Source: VXNE01 sp965208745
GTDB taxonomy: Bacteria; Pseudomonadota; Gammaproteobacteria; Pseudomonadales; Azotimanducaceae
NCBI GenBank assembly: GCA_965208745.1
Contig: CBDBPN010000003.1
Coordinates: 186,001 to 250,000 of the forward strand
Length of the DNA: 64,000 nucleotides
Direction: 5' to 3'
Below the pieces are notes generated by a model. The model had not been told where the DNA came from. It saw only the letters and a list, made by a program, of their open reading frames with translations, and did no database searches. Position numbers and translations under genes: made by a program. Of the stretch, positions 58,687 to 64,000 are shown in pieces. Numbering within the stretch: position 1 is the first letter of the stretch; every line of letters starts with the position of its first letter.

Positions 58687-59817
58687 CTACTCCACCGTCG
58701 ACGCGAGGCGTTCCGTCGCGGACGCGAAATCGTCCATGAAGTCATAGACCACGGAGCGCACGGACAGGGTCTCGTTCATCAGGCCGACGCCTTGCCCCAC
58801 GAAGTAGTTCGCGAGTTGCTTCGCGCCCTCGTGGTCTCCCTCGGCCAGCTTGTTGATCTTGCGGAACGCCGCCCCCGCCAGCACGCCCTGAAGCGGCATC
58901 GGCAAGGGTTCCGGGCAACCGTCGGCCGTCCACGCGTCCGTCCACGCGGAACGCAACTGCCGCGTGTATTTCCCCGTCCGGCTCTTCGAGCGCACGGTCT
59001 GGCGCGAATTGGCGGCCAGCATCTTGTCCTTGACCACGGGCAGCGTCTCCGCTTCCGCCGTCGTCAGCCACACGGACCCGGTCCACACGCCGTCGGCCCC
59101 GAGGGCCATGCACGCCGCCATTTGGCGGCCGGTGACGATCCCGCCCGCCGCGAGCACGACCATGCCCGAGTCGCCGATCGCCTCGAGGACCTCGGGGACG
59201 AGCACGAGGGTCGACACCTCGCCGCAGTGCCCCCCCGCCTCGGTCCCGGCCACGATGATCACGTCGATCCCCGCCTCGGCGTGCTTGATGGCGTGTTCCC
59301 GCGCACCGGCGAGGGCCCCCACCGCCACGCCCGCCTCCCGGGCCCGCGACATCATGAAGTCCGGGGGCACGCCCAGCGCATTGACGACCATGGCGATGGG
59401 ATGGGAGAAGGCGACGTCGAGGATCCGGCTCGCGCCCGCCTCGCGCATGTTATCGCCGACGCCGTCGCGCACCGACGCCTCCCAAAGGTCCGTCGTGTCG
59501 ATGTCGTGGTTGGCCAGGAGACTCTCGATGTAGCGCTTGTGCTCGACGGGGATGCGGCCCTCGAGCTCCTCCCGGGTAAGCCCGCGCTCCTTGCTGTCCA
59601 TGCTCGTCGGCACCAGCAGGTCCACGCCGTAGGGCTTCCCGCCGACGTGTTCGTCGATCCAGTCGAGCTCGATCTCCAGGGTCTCCGGGGTGTGGCCAGC
59701 CGCGCCGAGCACGCCGAAACCGCCCGCGCTGCTCACGCCGGCGACCACGTCCCGGCAGTGACTGAAGGCGAACAGCGGGAAGTCGATGCCGAGCAGTTCG
59801 CAGGCTTTCGAGTTCAT
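58687..59817 (-). CDS. Nitronate monooxygenase-family protein
   Basis: A 376-residue FMN TIM-barrel enzyme of the 2-nitropropane-dioxygenase group. Motifs are IDFPLFAFSHCRDVVAGVSSAGGFGVLGA at the start, YGVDLLVPTS, DVIIVAGTEAGGHCGEVSTLVLVPEVLEA (~190-218), VLAAGGIVTGRQMAACMALGADGVWTGSVWLTTAEA, and KINKLAEGDHEG. It detoxifies alkyl nitronates or has a related flavin oxidation role. It differs from the main group by a longer middle region with MDSKERGLTREELEGRIP. It converges on the broken dehydrogenase. Confidence 0.88.
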   Translation of the reverse strand: MNSKACELLGIDFPLFAFSHCRDVVAGVSSAGGFGVLGAAGHTPETLEIELDWIDEHVGGKPYGVDLLVPTSMDSKERGLTREELEGRIPVEHKRYIESLLANHDIDTTDLWEASVRDGVGDNMREAGASRILDVAFSHPIAMVVNALGVPPDFMMSRAREAGVAVGALAGAREHAIKHAEAGIDVIIVAGTEAGGHCGEVSTLVLVPEVLEAIGDSGMVVLAAGGIVTGRQMAACMALGADGVWTGSVWLTTAEAETLPVVKDKMLAANSRQTVRSKSRTGKYTRQLRSAWTDAWTADGCPEPLPMPLQGVLAGAAFRKINKLAEGDHEGAKQLANYFVGQGVGLMNETLSVRSVVYDFMDDFASATERLASTVE

Positions 59818-59975
59818 GGCGGGCCCCGGTGAATGCGACCGCTTAACGTAACATAGGGGCGGAGCCTGAACGGAGGTTGACTGCGCATGTTCGGCGCGAC
59901 CGCCATGCCTTGCTTCCGCCCCGTCCCGCGCCTATCTTTTCGCTCCATCACCGCCGCGTAGGGACCCCACTCGAC

Positions 59976-61721
59976 GTGTCGCAAACTCACCGCCCGCAGT
60001 CGGTACATCCCGCGGCAGCCGATCGCCGTCACTTGCTTGCGTTCGCGCTCTGCTCCCTCCTCCTGGCCGGCTGCGGCGGCGGTGGAGGAGGAGGCGGAGG
60101 TGCAAGCCCCCCGCCCGAACCGCCACCGGTCGATACCGACAACGACGGTGTGGCCGACGATGAGGACACCGACGACGACGGCGACGGCGTGGCCGACACG
60201 GAGGACGCGTTCCCGCTGGACCCGGACCGAACCGTCGACCCCGCCGTCTTCGCGGACGCCGACCAGTACGCGGACTACTGCGCCGCTCCCCGTACCGGCG
60301 CCAGCGGCGTGACCGGGCGTACCTTCCCGGACCGCCAGGGCTCGGCCCATGACGAGAAGCTCTGGCTGCGCTCCTGGAGCGACGAGCTGTACCTGTGGTA
60401 CGACGAGATCGAGCATGTCGACCCGGTGGGCTACGACGTGCTCGACTACTTCGACGTGCTGCGGACGTTCGCGCAGACACCGTCCGGGAACGACCGGGAC
60501 CGTTTCCACTACACGTACCCCACCGAGGTGTGGGAGCAACTCTCCCAGTCCGGCGTCAGCGCGGGATACGGAGCCGAATGGGCGGTCATCGCCCGCAGCC
60601 CGCCCCGGGAAGTCGCGGTCGCGTTCACCGAGCCCGATTCCCCGGCCACCGAGGCAGGCATCGGGCGCGGAGCCCGCGTCATCGCCGTCGATGGCGTGGA
60701 CATGGAGACCGGGAGCGACGTCGACACGCTCAACGCGGGACTGTTCCCAAGCACCGTGGGGGAGTCCCACGAGTTCGTGCTGCGCGACCTCGGTGCCGAC
60801 GAGACGCGGACCGTGACCCTCACTTCCGCCGAGATCGCGTCGCAGCCGGTGCAGCACGGACAGGTTCTGGAAACCGACTCGGGACCGGTCGGCTACATGC
60901 TCTTCACCACGCACCTCGCACCCGCCGAGCGGCAGCTCGTCGAAGCCATGCGGCGCTTCGAGGCCGCGTCCGTCGTCGACCTGGTGGTGGACCTCCGCTA
61001 CAACGGCGGCGGCTACCTCGACATCGCCAACCAGCTCGCCTTCATGATCGCGGGTCCGGCCGCGGCCTCCGGGCGCACGTTCGACGAACTGCGTTTCAAC
61101 GACAAGCACACCGAGTACAACCCGGTGACCGGCCGGGTGCTCACGCCCACGGCCTTCCACGACACCACCCTGGGGTTCTCCGAGGGACTGGCCGCGGGCC
61201 ACCCGTTGCCCGCGGTGCACCTGTCGCGCGTCTACATGCTGACGACCGATGACACCTGTTCGGCGAGCGAGGCGCTCATCAACGGCCTGCGCGGCATCGA
61301 CATCGAAGTGATCCAGGTCGGCACGACCACCTGCGGCAAGCCCTACGGCTTCTACCCGACCGACAACTGCGGCACGACCTACTTCACCGTCCAGTTCCAG
61401 AGCGTCAACGCGAAGGGTTTCGGCGACTATCCCGACGGCTTCTCCCCGGCGAATCTCGATCGCATCGAAGGCGTGGAGGTTCCGGGCTGCGCGGCGGGCG
61501 ACGACTTCAGCCACCCGCTCGGCTCGACGGACGAGGCCATGCTGGCAACCGCCCTCGCCTACCGGCAGACCGGCGCGTGCCCGGCGCGGGAAGGCGAAAC
61601 CGCAACGCGGGCGCTCTCGCGACCCGGACTTCCGGACGACGGACAGGCCATCGGGCGGCCCGGTCCCGGGATGTCGGGGCCACCCTGGCTACGTGGCGCC
61701 TGGCTCACCGATCGGCATTGA
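59976..61721 (+). CDS. S41-family (C-terminal processing-like) peptidase lipoprotein
   Basis: About 581 residues read from GTG at 59976, which gives a signal peptide ending in the lipobox LAGC (LLAFALCSLLLAGCGGG); an open frame exists from 59877. A calcium-binding acidic repeat (DTDNDGVADDEDTDDDGDGVADTEDAFPLDPDRT) follows. A PDZ-like part (VAVAFTEPDSPATEAGIGRGARVIAVDGVDM) precedes the catalytic domain, which has VVDLRYNGGGYLDIANQLAFM and the nucleophile in LTTDDTCSASEALINGL. TTCGKPYGFYPTDNCGTTYFTVQFQ resembles the S41 lysine region. Likely a surface or periplasmic protease. Confidence 0.85.
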   Translation: MSQTHRPQSVHPAAADRRHLLAFALCSLLLAGCGGGGGGGGGASPPPEPPPVDTDNDGVADDEDTDDDGDGVADTEDAFPLDPDRTVDPAVFADADQYADYCAAPRTGASGVTGRTFPDRQGSAHDEKLWLRSWSDELYLWYDEIEHVDPVGYDVLDYFDVLRTFAQTPSGNDRDRFHYTYPTEVWEQLSQSGVSAGYGAEWAVIARSPPREVAVAFTEPDSPATEAGIGRGARVIAVDGVDMETGSDVDTLNAGLFPSTVGESHEFVLRDLGADETRTVTLTSAEIASQPVQHGQVLETDSGPVGYMLFTTHLAPAERQLVEAMRRFEAASVVDLVVDLRYNGGGYLDIANQLAFMIAGPAAASGRTFDELRFNDKHTEYNPVTGRVLTPTAFHDTTLGFSEGLAAGHPLPAVHLSRVYMLTTDDTCSASEALINGLRGIDIEVIQVGTTTCGKPYGFYPTDNCGTTYFTVQFQSVNAKGFGDYPDGFSPANLDRIEGVEVPGCAAGDDFSHPLGSTDEAMLATALAYRQTGACPAREGETATRALSRPGLPDDGQAIGRPGPGMSGPPWLRGAWLTDRH

Positions 61722-61744
61722 CCGGGCCCGCGCGGCGCCGGCGG

Positions 61745-61772
61745 TTGCGCGGACGGCCATCCCCTGCATAAT
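61745..61772 (+). promoter_or_regulatory. Promoter upstream of the micro-ORF leader
   Basis: CATAAT at 61767-61772, preceded by TG, with TTGCGC at 61745-61750 as a weak -35 and a 16-bp spacer. The predicted transcript start (61779-61781) falls at an ATG (61781). Confidence 0.5.
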
Positions 61773-61780
61773 GCGCCCCC

Positions 61781-61880
61781 ATGTGTGGCAACAACAAAGG
61801 AGGTGATCTGTGATATCTGCGGTAGAGGAGCGGCTGAATACGTGAGCCGTACGCAAACGGATTCGGCCCGCGGGCGGTAA
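61781..61880 (+). other. Three overlapping micro-ORFs with an extended Shine-Dalgarno
   Basis: ATG 61781 encodes MCGNNKGGDL and stops at 61813. Its stop overlaps GTG 61810 (GTGA), which encodes MISAVEERLNT to 61845. That stop overlaps GTG 61842 (GTGA), encoding MSRTQTDSARGR to 61880. AAAGGAGGTGATC at 61796-61808 is complementary over 13 nt to the 3' end of 16S rRNA and is spaced correctly for GTG 61810. Whether the peptides are made is unknown; a translated leader acting on the downstream hairpin is a reasonable reading. Confidence 0.5.
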
Positions 61881-61902
61881 CGCACGCAAGCTCCTGGTCC
61901 GG

Positions 61903-61930
61903 GGTGGGGGCGCCTCTCGGCGCCCCCACC
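61903..61930 (+). terminator. Strong GC hairpin in the leader
   Basis: A perfect 12-bp stem, GGTGGGGGCGCC (61903-61914) pairing with 61919-61930 across a TCTC loop. No T run follows, so it is an atypical terminator. It could be an attenuator between the micro-ORFs and the monooxygenase gene. Confidence 0.6.
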
Positions 61931-61981
61931 GAACTGACCCCTCTCGTCACCCCTCCCTCTTTCTTCGCCCCTCACCTTCCC

Positions 61982-62008
61982 ATGACCAAGGAGAAGAAGC
62001 ACCCATGA
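61982..62008 (+). other. Micro-ORF overlapping the monooxygenase start
   Basis: ATG 61982 encodes MTKEKKHP, and its TGA overlaps the next ATG (ATGA at 62005-62008). The ribosome-binding site of the monooxygenase (AAGGAG) lies inside it. Translation of this mini-frame would deliver ribosomes to the gene start. Confidence 0.4.
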
Positions 62009-62922
62009 AGCTGGCAGTCGAGTTCCCGAGCGTCGCCTACCGCGAAGGCGGGGCTGGCGTGGCCCGCCTCGCGCAAGGCATCGAGGAGATCGGCTACGAC
62101 CAGCTCGACATGTTCGACCACGTCATCATGGGGTTTCCCACGGAGACCCGCGAAGCGCCCATGTATCCCCCGAAGATGCCGATCATGGAGGCGCTGATGA
62201 CGTTGAGCTTCGTCGCCTCCGTCACGTCGCGCATCGGGCTCGGGACCGAGGTGCTGGTGCTGCCGCAGCGCCAGCCGGTGCTCGTGGCCAAGCAGGTCGC
62301 AACTCTGGATACCCTCTCGGGCGGCCGCGCGCGGCTCGGCGTGGGAGTCGGCTGGCAGGAATCCGAGTACGACGCCCTCGAGGAACCGTTCCACAACCGC
62401 GGACGCCGCATGGACGAGGCCATTGCGGTGCTGCGCGCCTACTGGGGCGACGCGCAGGTCGACTACGCGGGCGAACACTACTCCTCCACCGCCATGGCGA
62501 TGGAACCGAAGCCGCCCCAGGGTAGCGCGCTGCCCATCTGGATCGGCGGCGGCGCCGAACGCGCGCTGCGGCGCGTGGGCGAACTCGGCGACGGCTGGCT
62601 CGCCAACACGATCGCCGACCCCGCCGTGGCACAGCGCTGCCGGGACAAGATCAGCCGCTACGCCGAGGCCGCCGGGCGCGATCCGGGGTCGATCGGCTAT
62701 CAGCAGATGCTTGCGCCACCGCCCAGGGACGCGGCGGGCAAGGCGTTCTACGCGGACCCGGACCAGGTCGTGCGCCGCGCGGCCGAGGTCGCCGAGATGG
62801 GTTTCGAGTGGGGCGCCCTCAACGCCACCGCGATCTTCCAGGCCGGGGCGCGCAGCGTCGATGCCATGCTGGACGTCCTCGCGACGCTGCATGAGGCGAT
62901 CCGCGACGCGTTGGGGCCCTGA
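62005..62922 (+). CDS. Luciferase-like monooxygenase (LLM) family oxidoreductase
   Basis: A 305-residue TIM-barrel flavin- or F420-dependent enzyme. It shows LAQGIEEIGYDQLDMFDHVIMG, ALMTLSFVASVTSRIGLGTEVLVLPQRQPVLVAKQVATLDTLSGGRARLGVGVGWQESEYDAL, the strongest LLM signature, and LPIWIGGGAERALRRVGELGDGWLAN. Cofactor and substrate are unknown. The gene follows a leader with micro-ORFs and a strong hairpin, and AAGGAG lies 11 nt before the ATG. Confidence 0.9.
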   Translation: MKLAVEFPSVAYREGGAGVARLAQGIEEIGYDQLDMFDHVIMGFPTETREAPMYPPKMPIMEALMTLSFVASVTSRIGLGTEVLVLPQRQPVLVAKQVATLDTLSGGRARLGVGVGWQESEYDALEEPFHNRGRRMDEAIAVLRAYWGDAQVDYAGEHYSSTAMAMEPKPPQGSALPIWIGGGAERALRRVGELGDGWLANTIADPAVAQRCRDKISRYAEAAGRDPGSIGYQQMLAPPPRDAAGKAFYADPDQVVRRAAEVAEMGFEWGALNATAIFQAGARSVDAMLDVLATLHEAIRDALGP

Positions 62923-62945
62923 CGCGGGCGACCGCGCACGCCGCC

Positions 62946-63905
62946 CTACAGCGAGTAGAGCGTCACGAACATCGCGAGCAGGAGCCCGGGCACCAGCAGG
63001 AGCCCGTAGGCCAGCAGGGAGGCCAACCACTTCAGGCCGGTCAGCGCGACCCCGTCGCCGTAGTACCGTTTCAGCGCCAGGTAGTAGTACACGAGCATCG
63101 CCAGGGTCAGGATCCCCCCCTCGGGCACCAGCATCCGTACCGTGAACACGGCGAAGGCGACCGTGTGCACGTGGACCGAGAACACCAGGTGCTCGACGTA
63201 GTAACGCCGCTTGCGGAGATAAAAGAGCGCCAGCAGGCCGGCATACGCCGGCAGCGTCACGAACATCGCGATCGGCAGGTTGTCCGCCAGGCGGTCCACG
63301 GCCACCAGCGGCTGGTGCATCACGTCGATGACCTGGCCGGCCACGAAACGGTCGACCTGGCCCAGCGCGAGGTCGTCCCCGGCCTCGGCCACCGCCTTGG
63401 CCGCTTCGTACACCACGATCTTGAGGTAGGGGCGGCCCGGGTACGCGAGGATGTCGTCGATCTTGCGGCCGTCCTCCTCGGCCAACAGGGATTTGAGACG
63501 CTCGACGTCCGCTCCCTCGCTCACGCGGGCCAGCTCGATCTCCGCGTCCGGCCACTCCTCCGTCGGCGGCCGGAAGTCCGTCGTGACCGAAAGCACGAAG
63601 AAGAAGGCGAGGCTGACGAACAGGTAGAACCGGACCGGCGACGAGTAGCTCGCGCGGCGATTGCGCGAGAACTCCGCGGACAGCTCGCCCGGCCGCAGGA
63701 ACATCGTCTTGACCGTGCGCAGGAAGCGGGAGTCGAGTTCGAACGTCTCCCGGACGAACTCCCAGAGCATCAGGGGGAGAGAGCGCGCGTAGTTGCGGTC
63801 GTTCTGGCCGCAGTGGGCGCAGAACGGCCCGGACCGCTCCCGTCCGCAGTTCGGGCAGGAAGTCACCGGACCCTCGCGGAGATTCGCGGTGACTTCCCCG
63901 TCCAT
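62946..63905 (-). CDS. DUF3667 zinc-ribbon membrane protein
   Basis: A 319-residue protein. An N-terminal zinc ribbon (CPNCGRERSGPFCAHCGQND, residues ~17-36) is followed by FELDSRFLRTVKTMFLRPGELSAEFSRNRRASYSSPVRFYLFVSLAFFFVL, the DUF3667 core with its first membrane helix. A hydrophilic loop comes next, then four more membrane helices to the C-terminus. Function unknown. It converges with the LLM gene and follows the partial gene at the window edge on the same strand. Confidence 0.88.
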   Translation of the reverse strand: MDGEVTANLREGPVTSCPNCGRERSGPFCAHCGQNDRNYARSLPLMLWEFVRETFELDSRFLRTVKTMFLRPGELSAEFSRNRRASYSSPVRFYLFVSLAFFFVLSVTTDFRPPTEEWPDAEIELARVSEGADVERLKSLLAEEDGRKIDDILAYPGRPYLKIVVYEAAKAVAEAGDDLALGQVDRFVAGQVIDVMHQPLVAVDRLADNLPIAMFVTLPAYAGLLALFYLRKRRYYVEHLVFSVHVHTVAFAVFTVRMLVPEGGILTLAMLVYYYLALKRYYGDGVALTGLKWLASLLAYGLLLVPGLLLAMFVTLYSL

Positions 63906-63915
63906 CGGGCCGGCG

Positions 63916-64000
63916 TCACGCCTCCCCGGCGTTCTCCGCGGCTTCCGCGAGTTCCTTCTCCCGGTCCCGGTTCGCCCGCGAGATGACGTACTGCTGGATC
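63916..64000 (-). CDS. C-terminus of an unidentified protein (5' beyond window)
   Basis: The minus strand is open from the window edge to TGA at 63916-63918, encoding a hydrophilic, charged end IQQYVISRANRDREKELAEA. It ends 11 nt before the DUF3667 start, so the two are likely co-transcribed. Too short to name; it could be the tail of a membrane transporter. Confidence 0.55.
   Translation of the reverse strand, partial: IQQYVISRANRDREKELAEAAENAGEA

Noticed and set aside
61790..61815. 16S rRNA 3' end fragment on the minus strand
   Set aside because: Only 13 nt match (GATCACCTCCTTT); sequence on both sides has nothing in common with 16S rRNA, so a Shine-Dalgarno function is simpler.

Overview
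The window is a GC-rich, gene-dense stretch from a Gram-negative bacterium, most likely a gammaproteobacterium. The signs are a type II secretion cluster, a TonB-dependent receptor behind a Fur-like site, an imuA-imuB-dnaE2 mutagenesis cassette behind two LexA boxes of the CTGT-N8-ACAG kind, an ETF/ETF-quinone oxidoreductase set, hemF, DUF1285 and a 67-kDa-type SppA. There is no rRNA operon or CRISPR array, and one intact tRNA. Family assignments come from reading motifs, not from database searches.

Layout. 0-2.1 kb: an SRPBCC/ArsR pair and a Uma2-type nuclease. 2.2-8.1 kb: an accessory block on the 3' side of tRNA-Ser(UGA), with a decayed copy of a tRNA-Ser 3' half at its far end. It holds a DinJ antitoxin with a frameshifted YafQ toxin, a complete insertion sequence (18-bp perfect inverted repeats, 9-bp target duplication) that carries a Dam-like adenine methylase translationally coupled to an IS4-like transposase, and an IS481-like element whose left tip was that insertion's target. 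An AbrB/MazE remnant abuts the tRNA. 8.2-13.7 kb: the SOS mutagenesis cassette (minus strand). 13.7-19.6 kb: galE, UDP-glucose dehydrogenase, glutathione reductase, alkaline phosphatase and a DUF1232 protein. 19.6-22.1 kb: a three-gene ridA / phytanoyl-CoA-dioxygenase-like / SAF-domain dehydrogenase operon. 22.2-33.1 kb: a nuclease-like protein, SppA, MurF, MoaA, DUF1285, ETF-QO, EtfBA, a cupin and PyrB. 33.2-35.5 kb: a TonB receptor. 35.6-43.3 kb: gspE-F-G-H-I-J-K-L-M.

43.3-49.5 kb: a penicillin-acylase-family hydrolase, a PIN toxin with a DUF7662-like partner, an acyl-CoA dehydrogenase with an N-terminal extension resembling methylsuccinyl-CoA dehydrogenase, and hemF. 49.8-53.6 kb: a BON lipoprotein, a tripartite tricarboxylate transporter (tctC-B-A) and a lone ExbD. 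53.7-57.6 kb: threonine aldolase, a CNT nucleoside transporter divergent from an adenosine-kinase-like PfkB kinase, and a chloramphenicol-phosphotransferase-like kinase. 57.6-64 kb: a broken PQQ dehydrogenase, nitronate monooxygenase, an S41 peptidase lipoprotein, an unusual leader with overlapping micro-ORFs and a strong hairpin ahead of a luciferase-like monooxygenase, a DUF3667 membrane protein and the tail of one more gene.

The most interesting items are the methylase-carrying insertion sequence and its promoter-operator with an apparently leaderless start, the micro-ORF cascade at 61.8-62.0 kb with a 13-nt perfect match to the anti-Shine-Dalgarno tail, the PIN/DUF7662 pair, and the ridA-phyH-SAF operon.
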